Positions 1-11,913 of a stretch of DNA of 64,000 nt are shown piece after piece. This DNA is from Scilla litardierei (taxonomy: Eukaryota; Streptophyta; Magnoliopsida; Asparagales; Asparagaceae), in NCBI GenBank assembly GCA_030789695.1, contig CM061136.1, forward strand, positions 134,180,448 through 134,244,447. The letters are read 5' to 3'. Made by a program: the position numbers and the translations under genes. Every line of letters starts with the position of its first letter. Within the stretch, counting starts at the first letter, position 1. The notes beneath the pieces were generated by a model. It made no database searches. It was not told where the DNA came from and saw only the letters and a program-made list of their open reading frames with translations.

Positions 1-2745
1 AGCTGAATGATCCTATTGTGTCGTCAGCAGTAAGACAAAGGGGCCACCCCCTCGCAACTAAACGATCCTGTTGTGTCGTCAACAGTAAGACAAAGGGGCC
101 ACTCCCTCGCAACTGGACGACCATGTCGTGTCATCAGCAGTACGACGAAGGGGATACCCCTTGCAACTGAACAACCTTGTCGCGTCGTCAGCAGTAAGAC
201 GAAGGGGCCACCCCTTGCAACTGAACGACCCTATCGTGTCGTCAGCCGTAAGACTAAAGGGCCACCCCATAGCAGCTGAACGACTCAATTGTGTCATCAG
301 CAGTAAGACAAAGGGGGCCACCCCTCGCAACTGAGCGACCTTGTTGTATCGTCAGTCGTAAGACGAAGGGGCCACCCCCTCGCAGCTGAACGACCTTGTC
401 ATGTCGTCAGCTGTAAGACGAAGGGGCCACCCCCTTGCAGCTGAACGACCCTATCGTGTCATCAGCCATAAGACGAAGGGTCCATCCCCTCGCAGCTGAA
501 CAACCTTATCGTGTCGTCAGCCGTAAGACGAAGGTGACACCCCCTCATAGCGGAACGACCCTATCGTATCGTCAGCAGTAAAACGAAGGGGCCACCCCCT
601 CACAACTGAACGACCCTATCCTGTTGTCAGCCGTAAGACGAAGGGACAACTCCCTCACAACTGAACAACCTTGTCATGTCGTCAGCAGTAAGACAAAGGG
701 GCCATCCCCTCACAGCTGAACGACCCTCTCGTGTCGTCAGTAGTAAGACGAAGGGGCTACCTCCCGCAAGTGAACAACCATATCATGTCTTTCGCCGTAA
801 GATGAAGGGGCTACATCTTTGCAACTAAACGACCCACTCGTGTCATCAGTAGTAAGATGAAGGGGCCACCCCTTACAGTTGAACGATCCTCTCGTGTTGT
901 CAGTAGTAAGATGAAAGGACCACCCCCTCATAGCTAAACGACCCTATCGTGTCGTCAACCATAAGATGAAGGGGCCATCCCCTCGTAGCTGGACGACCTT
1001 ATCGTGTCGTTAGTCGTAAGACGAAGGGGCCACCCCTCGCAGTTAAACGATCATATCGTGTCGTCAGCCGTAAGACAAAGGGAACCCCCTCACAGCTGAA
1101 CGACCCTATCGTGTAATCAGCATTAAGACTAAGGGACCACCCCCTTGAAACTAAACATCCTTGTCATGTCATCAGCCATAAGATGAAGTGGCCACCCCCT
1201 CACAGCTGAACGACCCTGTCTTTTTGTCAGTAGTAATACGAAGAGGCCATCCCTCATAGTCGAATGACCTTGTCGTGTCGTCAGCCATAAGATGAAGGGG
1301 CCACCCCCTCATAGCTGAACAACCCTATCGTGTCGTCAGTAGTATAATGAAGGGACCACCCTGTCGTAATTGAAGGAACCTATCATGTCGTTGGTCGTAA
1401 GATGATGGGGCCAGCCCTTCGCAACTGAACGACCTTGTCGTGTCGTTAACAGTAAGAAGAAGGGGGCCACCCCTCACAGCTGAACGACACTCTCGTGTCG
1501 TCAGCAGTAAGACGAAAGGACCACCCCCTCACAGCTAAACGATCATACCGTGTCATCAGTAGTAAGACGAAGAGGCCACTCCCTCGCAGCTGAATGACCA
1601 TATCGTGTCGTCAGCCATAAGACGAAGGGGACCCCCTCACTGCTGAACGACTCTATCGTGTCGTCAACAGTAAGATGAAGGGACCACCCCATCGCAGCTG
1701 AACAAACTTATCAGGTCGTTAGTCGTAAGACAAAGGGGCCACCCCCTCGCAGCTGAACGACTATATCATATCGTTAGCAGTAAGACGAAGGGGACACCCC
1801 CTCGCAGCTGAACGACTCTATTGTGTCGTCTGTAGTAAGACGAAGGGGCCACCCCTTTGCAGCTGAATGACCTTGTCGTGTCGTCATCTGTAAGACGAAG
1901 GGGTCACCCCCTCGCAGCTGAATGACCCTATCGTGTTGTCAGTAGTAAGACGAAGGAGCCACCCTCTCACAACTGAACAACCCTATCATTTCATTAACCG
2001 TAAGATGAATGGACCACCCCCTCATAACTGAACAACCTTGTCATGTTGTTAGCAGTATGAAGAAGGGTCCACCCCTCGTAGCTGAACGACCCACTCGTGT
2101 CATCAGCAGTAAGACGAAGGGGCCACCCCCTTGCAACCAAACGACCCTATCATGTTCGTAAGATGAAATTTCCACCCCCTCGTAACTGAACGACTCTCTT
2201 ATGTCGTCAGTAGTAAGACGAAGGGGCCACCCCTTTGCAGCTGAACGACCCTCTCGTGTCGTCAGTAGTAAGACGAAGTGGCCACCTCCTCGCAGCTGAA
2301 CGACCCAATCCTGTCGTCAGCTGTAAGACGAAGGGGCCACCCCCTCGTAGCTGAACGACCATATCATGTCATCAGCCATAAGACAAATGGGCCACCCCCT
2401 CGCAACTAAATGACCCTATCGTGTCATCAGCAGTAAGACGAAGAGGCCACCCCCTCGCAGCTGAACGACCCTATCGTGTCGTCAGTCTTAAGATGAAGGG
2501 GCCACCCCCTTGCAACTGAACGACCCTATCGTATCGTTAGTAGTAAGATGAATGGGCCACCTCTTCGTAACTAATCAATCCTAACGTGTCATCATCCGTA
2601 AGACGAAGGGGCCACTCCCTAGTAGCTGAATGACCCTATCGTGTCGTTGGTAGTAAGACAAAGTGGCCACCTCCTTGCAGCTAAACGATCCTCTCGTATC
2701 GTCAGCAGTAAGACAAAGGGGCCACCCCCTGGCAACTGAGCGAAG
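1..2745. repeat. 55-bp tandem repeat array (about 50 monomers) in the 3' region of Tat element TE-A
   Basis: Direct head-to-tail repeats with a period of 55 bp: the CTGAAYGATCC block at 3 recurs at 58 and onward to about 2742. Each monomer contains a GTCGTCAG block, a TAAGACGAAGG block and a GGGGCCACCCCCTC block. Copies differ by several substitutions and small indels, so the array is old or evolves quickly. The period is not a multiple of 3 and the reading frame rotates, so short ORFs across it are not genes. The array continues past the left edge of the window. Tandem arrays between pol and the 3' LTR are known in Tat/Ogre/Retand elements, and the adjacent antisense ORF and LTR support that reading. 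Confidence 0.93.
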
Positions 2746-3196
2746 CGGACTAATGAGAGTATGATTCAACGATTCAACCCCTAACGACTTGAGCAAGGGC
2801 TTAACCCATTGAAAGGGGCCAACGGGCAATACGACCACCCATATGAATAATGAAAAATAAAGAGGGATATGTCAACTTATGACAATATCTTACATTACAA
2901 AATTGTCATTATCCTACAATATATGCCCCAATACATTCGAAAAATTTGGTGGGGGTAAGAAGTTCATTGAGATCCCTCACCGAATCAAGATGCCCTTGGT
3001 CTCCTTCGATCGAAGCCATATGCTCTTAATCCCTCAGAACACCAACATCTGCAACTTCACTCATCACGGAGACAGTTGTGTCAACTGGAACAACCCCCTC
3101 TTTGGCTTGGCCTTGATCATCGCCATCAACGATCGGGAAAAAAACTGGGATTTGGTCAATCTCAAGAGAAAAATTAGGGAATCCATCTTTTACTCC
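2746..3196. other. Spacer between the 55-bp array and the antisense ORF of TE-A
   Basis: After the last monomer comes a short unique stretch, then an AT-rich junction around 2840-2900 and GC-moderate sequence to 3196. A 180-codon plus-strand ORF crosses 2879-3421, but it overlaps the recognisable antisense gene on the other strand and resembles nothing I know, so I treat it as a shadow. This is probably the 3' untranslated part of the antisense ORF. Confidence 0.45.
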
Positions 3197-5120
3197 CTAT
3201 CGACACCGCCCATACCCTTGTGTATACAGTTCATCGAAATCGGGCAGTGTGTCCTTATATTCTTGGACCCCCTTCTCCCCAAATCCATCTGTGTCGACTC
3301 CCTGAAAGTTGGTAATGAGTCAGGTAAGGAGTTCATTCTCTCTGACTTCCCACTCGGCCCCACTCGGCCCTCTCCTTTAGCAACGTCTTCTCTGCTTGCT
3401 CCCTCAAGGAAATTTGATTAGCCTTCCTCTTACGAGACTCACCTAAATCGTTCTCGAGTTCGAGCACCCGGGACTGTCTCAATTTACACAGAAGGTCCAA
3501 TCTATTCAGCTTCGCCCAAGCCTTCTCGATGGCCATTTGATCGTCCCCAACGTGACTTCATGATTGGCCACCACCGCTGTGTGTTGGCGCAACACATCAT
3601 TAACCACGAGAGCCTATAGACAAGTAAAAGCTATCAATATATATGCCCGCTTCATCCATAATGAAGAATAGCGCAATAGTTACCTGAACATTCGCATGGA
3701 TAGCAATTGAGGACAGCCTCTCGTAATCAACCTCTCCAGAACGGCCTTATCCCGGGGTAGGGTCGCATTCTCGGTAATCCGTAAGGCTGTCATGCAATCC
3801 AAAAGCACCGAATCATCCTTCTTGATTAGAAACTCTGGCTGAAGGAGCCCCTCCATAGGACAACCAAATGGGGCCTGAGGCGATTTATTTTCCAGCAAAA
3901 GCGACCTAAATTCTTTGGGAATATCCTCGGTCAGAGATACTGGAGGGAATAGACCCTCCAAGGCCATGATTCCTGATGCAGAATGGGCTCCGGAAGAGGT
4001 GGGGACCCTGCTAAATCTTTCTAATGAAAAAGACCCCTGTCCTTGTTCATGGGGTTGGGCCTCGTCACGTGACTGATTCACGTCTAAAGAGGCGGACGGG
4101 CCCACGACGTCATTCGACCCTGACAACTCTGAGTCACTAAGGCAAACTTGCCGACTTATTTTCTTTACTCCATCAACTGTAACCACCTCAAATTCGGTGA
4201 AAAGATTCTTCTTTTTCCTCCGCTGAGGACGAGCCAGTTGAGAAGCTCCATGAATGACAACGGGTAAAGCCTCAGAGGTCATTGTCACTTCTTCCTCCAG
4301 AAGAGGCATTGGAGGAGATGCCACATTCTCCTCAACTTCTCTGATGGAAGCCTCGACCCCTTCCCTCACCTCGGGGTCCACCTGGTATTCTAGGCCCACC
4401 TTGCCTGCAAGGAAAAAGCAAACTTCAATAAGACAAAGATCAAATAGGTGATGGGCAAGGTTGGATCGACCTTTCATCCATACGGTACTACGCAGCATCG
4501 AGTCAGACCATAACCATTTCGTCTTCCCGACCCCCTCTGGCAGCTTCAATAATGCATCGACGATTTTCTTCCCCTCCTCGGATAAAGGCTTGTCTTCGAT
4601 CATCCCCAAATCAGGCATACCCCATCGAGTGCAGAAACTCGCCTTGCCTTGAAATACCACGAACACGAATTCGTCCTTCCAATTCGAATTCGAGCTGGGA
4701 GGTCGTCAAATAATTTCCTACCTCGACGAGCGGTAATCATGTACCAACCCAAGGTCTTGAGGGGAGGAATCGTTAAGAAGTGATTGAAAAACTCCATCGT
4801 CGGTTCAACCCTCTTCATCACGCACAATGCGATGAAGCCGACCAATACCCCTATGGCATTCGACATCAATTGTCAAAGGGAAAGGTTCAACGTACTCAGC
4901 AAATGGCGCATAAAAGGATGCATGGAAAATAGAAGTACTTGATGAAAGGCCTTTATATAAACTACAACCTCTCGATCGCCAGGGCGATGAACCCTTTTGT
5001 CCCTCTCAGGCAACCGGATTTGGTAATCGATTCGAACGTATTTCTCCTGGAACTCGGGAATTTGATCCGTGCCTACTTTAGAGACTTGGTTGGCGATCAG
5101 ACTGGGCATGTCGACTTCTT
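3197..5120 (-). pseudogene. Degenerate antisense ORF of TE-A: putative gypsy-type transposon protein (PF04195-like)
   Basis: Read from about 5120 down to a TAG at 3197-3199. The N-terminal part (5109-4600) follows the plant 'putative gypsy type transposon' family pattern: a hydrophobic HPFMRHLLSTL segment, then GVLVGFIALCVMKR, then PLKTLGWYMI and a WKDEFVFVVF segment. The C-terminal part (3536-3333) is a charged, coiled-coil-like stretch with LELENDLGESRKRK. There is an in-frame TGA at 4873-4875, a frameshift near 4700, another near 3700, and a GT-AG intron candidate of 70 nt at 3614-3683 (donor CAG/GTAACT, acceptor CTATAG). A 10-bp duplication near 3351-3370 shifts the frame again, and a further in-frame stop lies near 3320. 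Molecular function is unknown for the family. In Tat elements such antisense ORFs are thought to have their own promoter. This copy cannot make a full protein. Confidence 0.72.
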
Positions 5121-5473
5121 CCTTACCCTTCTGACTGATGGAAGAGTAATGGAAGCTGAACCTCTACTAGAGGCATGACAAGATAAAGAAGCAATCTCCA
5201 AAGAAGGAAATCTGGGTTAGGGATGCCAAAGACGATGATTTCGATTATTTCCTCCAGAACCATATTATTTAGATGAGACGACCTCATCGTGTTAGGACAC
5301 GTGTTGGTGATCCGGGCATCCTCGTATCTCGAATTTCAAACCGACGCATCGTCCAAATCAGAAAAGCAAGCATTTTGGTGCCTAAAACTTGAGTATTAGT
5401 TCCTCGAATGCCGTGCCCCATTAATGAGATGTAACATCACTTGACCCCAATAGACGAACTGTCTGAGCTCGAG
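5121..5473. other. Spacer between the antisense ORF and the 3' LTR of TE-A
   Basis: About 350 bp without coding signal. It would hold the promoter and leader of the antisense ORF (minus strand) and the plus-strand polypurine tract of TE-A. I see no convincing long purine run directly before 5474. Confidence 0.4.
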
Positions 5474-6329
5474 TGACAGGGGCCATTGTTGTATCCTTAG
5501 GCCGGCTCTTCAAGGACTTGTTCAGTGGGCAATCAAAGCCCACAAAGCCCATGAAAGAAGCCCGAAGTAGACTCAGTCAAGACCACGTGCCTTTCACCCG
5601 TTGCGCTTCCACCCACAAAAGTGGGATTGAAGGAAGCTCATAAATAGCAGGAACGTGGGCGACGGTTACTTCTATTGAGGGGAAGGATCGTGGTGCCATA
5701 ATTGGTGACCGTTATCCTCCCAACGTTACTGAAGAGACCTGAGAGGTCTATAAATACGCTGGAGATGAATAGAACAAGGGAGGTACGAGACTCAGCACTC
5801 TGACATTCTATATTCCACTTAATATTTCTTCCTCCAAATAGCTTGCGACGCTTGACTCGAGACGAGCCTCCGTGGGTCGATCTCGACAGCTCCAAGCTCT
5901 CTCCTTCTTAAGTTCCCATACTAACTTAAGCATAGAAGGGGATTTGGGTCGGGACCCAGATTTGACCCCGCTAACTTTCCTTTGTGATATAGGAAGCTTG
6001 CGGAGTGATTCAACAAGAGGGTCGTAACTCTATCAACGGTCGTCTAAGATTCGACCTACTCAGAGGGTCAAATAAAGTCATCTACCAATTCGAGACACAA
6101 CGACCCCTGTTCTACTAACCAGGGTCCCACACAACCTGCTGACGAGGCTCTACCTTGACAAAAGAGTCCACGTCAGCATCAACACCGTTAATGCCATTTA
6201 TACCCTTAACAGTGATAATTATCTTTCCTCGTCATTGTGAATTCAACATTAAAAAATTTACTTATATTACTATTGCTCGACATATAATTTTATAACTTTA
6301 CGACATCATAATCAACAAAGCCGCTGAGA
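5474..6329 (+). repeat. Probable 3' LTR of Tat element TE-A
   Basis: The left end is set at TGACAGGGGCCATTGTTG (5474), a start pattern common in Tat LTRs. TATAAATA at 5749-5756 is the likely promoter TATA box. The block near 5916-5975, with CTTAAGCATAGAAGGGGATT followed by ACCCAGATTTGACCCC, is the typical R-U5 end of Tat LTRs and matches the second Tat element (CTGACTTAATCATCGGAGGG near 20500 and CAGATTCGACCCCC near 49196). The right end is somewhere between about 6130 and 6329; I could not find a target duplication. Confidence 0.6.
5749..5756 (+). promoter_or_regulatory. TATA box of the TE-A LTR
   Basis: TATAAATA followed by a GC-containing downstream region, placed mid-LTR as expected for U3/R. 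No palindrome array precedes it, unlike six other LTR families in the window. Confidence 0.55.
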
Positions 6330-6548
6330 CGGTGGAAATTCGGCTGGTCCGTTAATTTTGTAAGTGCTTTGGCCTTCAATATAAATATCCTATTCAATAA
6401 AAACATTTAGAAAATCAATTTTTTACTTCCATTCAATATAATCTTAAGCTCTAAAACCTTGCATAATCTAGATGCGTACAACTAGCTTATAGTCTAGTAA
6501 CCAGAGCAAAAGTCTCATTAAAATCAAAGCTGTTGTCTTGACTGTATT
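6330..6548 (-). pseudogene. TE-B: copia reverse-transcriptase fragment, downstream half
   Basis: The minus strand encodes recognisable Ty1/copia RT (RVT_2, PF07727) with stops and frameshifts: EYSQDNSFDFNETFALVTRL corresponds to the conserved family segment GYSQ-x-x-G-x-D-x-x-E-T-F-A-P-V-x-R. It is followed by YxMEVK and KIDFLNVFIE, the usual MDVKSAFLNG region. Its upstream half lies at 19224-19345. The two halves were separated by insertion of the solo LTR TE-C, whose GTATT target duplication (6544-6548 and 19219-19223) falls inside the RT reading frame. No LTRs of TE-B were found. Confidence 0.78.
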
Positions 6549-6857
6549 TGTAATGCCCCGGTGGGTGCAGTACTATTGGGGGGGGGGGTAGGCATGTATA
6601 CTAGCGCGTATATTTGAATGTGTATTGGGATACACACTTTATACACTGCATAAATACATATCCTATAAACGAGGATACATGCACACGCATGTAGGTGACA
6701 TGTGGCTCTCTAAAATCCTTTCAATATGTAAGGAGAGATGCCAAAACAGCCCCTTAAACTGTCTTAAATAAGCTCACGAAACAGCACACAAAAATGCCAA
6801 GAATAGCGGCTATGAATGGCTAGGCCAAAAACCCAACGGATATTTTTTAGGGGTCGA

Positions 6858-7309
6858 CCAGACATCTGGAGTTCATGGTCCAGGCACTTGGTGCACTATT
6901 CAGATGACTGGTCTGACGTTATATAGCATCTGACAGAATCTGCCCAGAACGTCACTTGATCACTAAAACAGTCTTAAGTCCTTCAATTTGACTCTGATTG
7001 GGGTGATTTAAGATGCGTTAGAAATCTAATAATATTTCCTAACTGATGGGCTTAGAATAGATGAAAAATTCCAACTACAAAAAATCTGATAGCATTTTAA
7101 ATACAGACTGATTGCAGAAAGAAGATTATGTAAGCAGAGAGCACATGTTTTGGTTCAAAATGACCAAAGGCCTCGAGTTCATTGACCAGACGTCTGGGCC
7201 ACTGTGCAGACACCTGGTGACTGAACTTCAGTCGTCTGGACTTCTTAGGAATGGCCAACACAGAATTGGATATGTCAGACGTCTGGTGGGCATATTTTAG
7301 ACGCCTGGT
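6858..7309 (+). promoter_or_regulatory. Palindrome cluster in the TE-C LTR (CCAGACGTCTGG-type)
   Basis: Dispersed copies: CCAGACATCTGG 6858-6869, the perfect palindrome CCAGACGTCTGG 7186-7197, CAGACACCTGG 7207-7217, CAGTCGTCTGG 7229-7239, TCAGACGTCTGG 7275-7286 and TAGACGCCTGG 7299-7309, with weaker copies around 6880-6920. The cluster ends about 70-90 bp before TATATACC/TATTTATG (7378-7404), which fits a proximal promoter position. Confidence 0.65.
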
Positions 7310-7377
7310 GAAGGGCCGAAAACATGATCTGGAGCGTTTTGGCCATTCAACCTATTGGGTTGGCGTCCCTTGTAATT

Positions 7378-7404
7378 ATATACCCAAGTTGGACGGTATT
7401 TATG
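7378..7404 (+). promoter_or_regulatory. Probable TATA region of the TE-C LTR
   Basis: TATATACC (from 7378) and TATTTATG (from 7397) lie just downstream of the palindrome cluster and just before the hAT insertion at 7426. Either could serve as the TATA element; the choice is inferred from position only. Confidence 0.4.
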
Positions 7405-7425
7405 TGGGAGGGTGATTATGTCATT

Positions 7426-8076
7426 TAGGGGTGGCAAACGGGTCGAGTCGGGTCAGATTTGACCCGATTAGGGGTGGCAAACGGGTCGGGTCTAGGTCGG
7501 GTCACATTTGACCCGACCTGGATTGAAGTCAGGTCAGGTTCGGGTGACACGGCAAAAATTCGGGTCGGGTTCGGGTTCACCCATCGGATTAAGATTTGAA
7601 TTACACGCAATTGTTCCTTTTTAAGATATCCGGCTATTTATTAAGAGCCACCATCAATTTATTAAGTGTTGCATAATTGTCAGCAACTCATTGCTTAAAC
7701 ATAACTGATGACAGTGGGAAAGTATAATTAACTTTACCTTTTTATTAACGAAAGTAATAAAAGTAACGAAATAGTTGTATGTAAATGGAATTGAATCCAA
7801 GACCTCTTAAAGAAGAGGACAACAATTCAAATCGTATAAGCACAACTCCCCTTGCAATTGTGTGCTGAAGTTATTATTTAAATTTTTATATATAGAGAGA
7901 AAGTAAATCGGGTCGAATTCGAGTCATGCAGGTTGACAGGTCAAACCATACCCGACTGGATTTTATCCAGGTCAGGCCGGGTCAACCCGGATCCTACTTG
8001 ACCCGGATTGGCCCCTACCCATACCCGTATAAGGAGGCCGGGTTCGGGTCGCGTCAAGCTCATTTTTCCACCCCTA
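7426..8076. mobile_element. TE-D: nonautonomous hAT element, 651 bp
   Basis: Terminal inverted repeats TAGGGGTGG (7426) and CCACCCCTA (ending 8076) are flanked by perfect 8-bp target duplications ATGTCATT at 7418-7425 and 8077-8084. An 8-bp duplication and a CAGGGGTGGCAAA-like end are hallmarks of plant hAT elements. There is no transposase ORF. Subterminal GGGTCGGGT motifs are dense at both ends. The left end is duplicated: a second TAGGGGTGGCAAACGGGTCG starts at 7469, 43 bp inside the first. It is inserted in TE-C. Confidence 0.93.
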
Positions 8077-8084
8077 ATGTCATT

Positions 8085-10195
8085 ATACGTTGTATGGCAT
8101 ATTCTAGGGCCTTTGACCATTTGACCCTTTGACCTTAGAGATAAGAAGAGCAAACATTTAGAAGAGAATGTAAAAAAGAAAAGAAAAGAAGAAAAGGGAA
8201 AATCCTCCCCTTTCTCTACCCTTGTTGGCCGAACCCCATGGTGTCCCATTCTCCCTTCAATTGCTAGCCTAAAATTCATTATTTCCTTCTCTTTTATAGC
8301 CATGTTGGTAGTTTGAGGTGTGTGGGTGCTGTCTGGAGCTTGGAAAGGGTGATTATGTGAGCAAGATGCTATCTCTTGAAGTGGATGGGATTTCTAGGAG
8401 CAAGATGAGATATTTGGAGTGTTGGATCCAAGAGGGGGCATGGATGCTTACAAATCCATCTTCTTTGAGGTAGGAAGCTTCAACTATATGTCATCTTATT
8501 CAAGGGTATATGAATTTCTTGTGATTATGTTGTCTTTTGTGGAAGTCCTCATGAAGTGCTATTAAAGTTGTGATGTATAGTTAACTAACCTTCACCACAT
8601 GTTAAGCAAATGTCACCTTTCTTGTGGAAATAAGCTAAAGATGCCACTTTTACTTATTATTATTGTTGTTGTTGTTGTTTATTGTAGTTGCTACTCTGTT
8701 TCGGTTTTTGTAATAAGCATAACTATTATTCTACCTCTCCAAAAAATGATGATTAAATACAATCTGGAAAGCCATTGATATATAACTTTCATTTAGAGAC
8801 CAAGTTCAAATTATGCCTGTAATTAGATTAAAATTGCTGATTTCTGTTGTAGCACCGCCAGATTCTGCATCATGTTAGTAAACAAATTATAACCTTTACT
8901 CCAGTTGTGCAAATGACTTAATTTAAAACAACCTGGAAAGATAAATTCATTATCTACAAATTTCATGTTGGGATCCCAATTAGAATCCGACTATAACATT
9001 ATTACATTGACTGATCTTTAAAGCAAACTAATTCTGTCCCAGGATAGATTCTGCACCCTTCATAGCACAAGCCATAACTATTAAACTAGATATCCAAAAA
9101 TTGCAATTCGTGTTGCTCTGGAAAGATAACTAATGACCTACAACTTTTGTTTAGAAACCTATACCAAATTCTAATATCAATGGTGGTGTCAATATGGTTG
9201 TTTTGGATTCATGCCTTGTAATTATCACTCTAGCATGTTATTAGCATACGTTATGCCATGTTTTATTATTATGTTTGCTCTTGTTGCTAATTATCATTGT
9301 TGCTACATGGAATAAGATCCTTCATGTTATTTCCTAACGAATTAATGTCCATATTATTATGCCCACCAAGTGTTTGTGAAAATGTCCATATGAAAGCAAA
9401 TTGAAGAAATATGAGGATTACCATTTGTATATTTAGGCCATGGGGGCAAATTATAAATTGGTGATATTTGTGACATATGTGGCATGGAATCATATGTTAT
9501 GTTGATGTGGTTATGGGGAAGGGCATGTCACTTAGATGAATGACCCGGTTGTTATGAAAGAAAGATATGTGATGCAAATGGAAGATAATGAAAGCTATGG
9601 TGCCATGCCCACAAGACCCATAACCCAATTACACATGACATTGCCATACTTATGTTCATTGATTACATGCATAATCTTAGGATGTCTTAATCCACTCTAT
9701 AGTGGGTGAGTTCCTAGGATGGGGGTTCGGGGAAAACCTGTGTAACGTGTAGATAGAAGGACTTGACTAGTAAGGTTATGTGTCTCCCTTGAACTTCCGA
9801 AATGGGGGAGTTGGTCAGAGGTTGAGAGGCTCATGGATGTACTTGTGATGCACCATGAGGTAGTTCTACATGCGTGGCTTAAGTGATTCTCACTCCTACC
9901 AGACTGGGGAGTTCGAGAGGCCCCGGTAAAGTTAATCAATGCTTATGTACCACTGGCAGGGTAGTTTGAGAGCCACCTACCTGAGGCAAGGTCTAGTTCC
10001 TGATGTTTTACAGTTATCCAAGTTTCCAAGAAGCATCAATACCATCATGAGCCTAAATGTTGCATACTTTGTGATTGTTTCTTTGTAGCGGTAGTCCTTA
10101 TTCTATACGCCATGTCTTATGCTTTTGGCTATGCTTACCAGTTATGCCTTCTTGTAGTTCTTTTATCTTTTCATGTTCGTGTTCCCTGTTTTACC
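8085..10195. other. Remaining body of solo LTR TE-C before the TE-E insertion
   Basis: This is LTR sequence without genes. It contains a polypurine stretch (about 8168-8205), a short (GTT)n microsatellite near 8665-8680, and AT-rich sequence with no coding signal. Short ORFs here match nothing I recognise. It ends at TTACC (10191-10195), the target duplication of TE-E. Confidence 0.65.
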
Positions 10196-10847
10196 TGTCA
10201 CGCCCCGCTTCCCAAAAATGTGGAGGCGAGACGTGAGAAGGTCCGCACAAACTTGAAGCCGTGAAGCTCCAAGTTTGATAAGCGTATAAAGACACTTATT
10301 ATGGCAAGTCCTTGCAAATGCGATATGAAACAAAGATAACAATAAGAAAATGAGACAATAAGCAATTTATTGAATCCCTGAATATCCATAAATAAATTAC
10401 AATATCATAGAAAAGCCACCAGGCTCAAAGGGTAAAGCTAAGGCCCAACATGGCCAACAGAGTATAACATACATACAAGGGTGCCACGCACCAAAGACTA
10501 ACAGCAAACCTAAAAAGGAAGTGAGCACGAGTGGTCTTCAAGACAGGCCCCTGGTGTCCACTCACCACCACAGCAAATATCAGCAACACTATAACCCCTG
10601 TAACAAAGCTCTGGCTCTGGGTCTAACATGTGACACCCAAAAGAGAGAGGGGCACATGTCAGCAAGTCTGGAAAGACTTGAGTAAGGAAACTAAAAGAAA
10701 GGCAACTAGCAACCTAGCAGTTATAGTATTAAGCAATGACATGGCAGTTAAGTATGATGCAACAGTTTAAAGGAGACGAGCATGCACAATGTAGCAAAAG
10801 CTACCAAATCACTAATCACTTATCCTTTATCACTTATCACTATTAAT

Positions 10848-11011
10848 CACTTAAACACTAGAGATTTCGCCTGCAGGCTGGAGTGGCGGATCAGGCCATC
10901 TCATGCTCTGGTGACGCATATCTCTTACTCACTTAAACACTAGAGATTTCGCCTGCAGGCTGGAGTGGCGGATCAGGCCATCTCGTGCTCTGGTGACGCA
11001 TATCTCTTACC
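10848..11011. repeat. 82-bp tandem duplication inside the TE-E LTR
   Basis: CACTTAAACACTAGAG begins at 10848 and again at 10930. The two copies are almost identical. The same duplication is present in the other LTR (16962 and 17044), so it predates this insertion. Confidence 0.9.
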
Positions 11012-11913
11012 CCACCCCTACGTGTATCGAGCATTTGCTCGCTTCTGGATCACGGGCCAGGAAGTGTATTTGGCATAGGGTTGTGCCCACGAAAAGTGGG
11101 TGCCTAACCGGTATCCGAGCGTTGGGGTTTCCAACTACAGGGCTCGCTTCTGGAACACGAGCCAGGATTATAATATTGTAGCGTGTGCTACACAATCACA
11201 ATGATTAATCACTATGCAATGACATGAACAAATGATTGCGTACCGTTAATTGAATTTAAACGTGACAGGCAAAATGCAATGATATGAACATATTCGCGTA
11301 CCGTTAATCTGAATTAAACATGGCAGTTAAGTATGCGTGAACAACAAGTTAAATGGGTTGGATTCTAGCTTCGTTGTCAAGCTAGATCAAATGAGGTGAC
11401 GGATCTAGTTTCGTTGTCAAACTAGATCGAGTAGGCATCTAGGCGGCTATCATTTCACGGTCTAGTCTCTTTTACGCTAAAGCAGAGTAATGGCCTAAAA
11501 CATGGCCTAAATCCTAAGTGGCAAGTTTCACTTGCCTAGCACCGGGGATGACGACCACTTCATCACACGTATGCTAATCTACGGGGAAATCGCAAGAGGA
11601 GACGGAAGAAACACTCCGGGGAACCTTAGGATCAGATCTGGAAGCAAATGGAGAAGTTTGGGGAAACTAGGGTTTTGGGGGATTTGGGGATTTTGATGGG
11701 TTTTGGTGAGATTTTGGGGAAGATGAGAGGTAGATGGATGGATTGGATGATGGATTTAGGGCTTGGAATGAAGGATTGGAGCTTGGAGGAAGATGGGGCT
11801 CAATGGGGGAGAAACTAGGGCTTAGGGTCGTGTTGGAGAAGATGAAAACGTTTAGGTTGGGTATAAATAGGCTAGGCTGGCGGCTGCCCAGAAATTAAGG
11901 TTTTAACACTGGT

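Larger units (their letters stand above)
1..6329 (+). mobile_element. TE-A: 3' portion of a Ty3/gypsy Tat/Retand-type LTR retrotransposon
   Basis: The order is tandem array (1-2745), antisense accessory ORF (3197 to about 5120, minus strand), then a plus-strand LTR starting near 5474. This matches the unusually long 3' internal region known in the Tat lineage, for example the maize Grande and Silene Retand elements, which carry tandem repeats and an antisense ORF between pol and the 3' LTR. The gag-pol part lies outside the window to the left, if it exists. The right boundary is uncertain because the LTR terminus and target duplication could not be fixed; 6329 is where copia RT homology of TE-B begins. 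Confidence 0.72.

Noticed and set aside
73..334. Overlapping 68-83 codon ORFs in the 55-bp array on both strands
   Set aside because: The period is not a multiple of three, so repeats create rotating open frames; no conserved protein.
1..2745. Regular short repeats resembling a CRISPR array
   Set aside because: Monomers are contiguous with no unique spacers, and the window is plant retrotransposon DNA.
3351..3370. Two ACTCGGCCC copies in the antisense ORF as part of the Athila palindrome system
   Set aside because: They are a local 10-bp duplication within a coding region and not palindromic.
2879..3421. Plus-strand 180-codon ORF
   Set aside because: It lies opposite the recognisable antisense transposon-type gene (C-terminal coiled coil on the minus strand) and has no known motif.
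11872..11880. Plus-strand TATAAATAG in the TE-E LTR as evidence for plus orientation
   Set aside because: The purine tract next to 12599 and the TGTAAC...TGACA order show the element is on the minus strand; the site reads CTATTTATA there.
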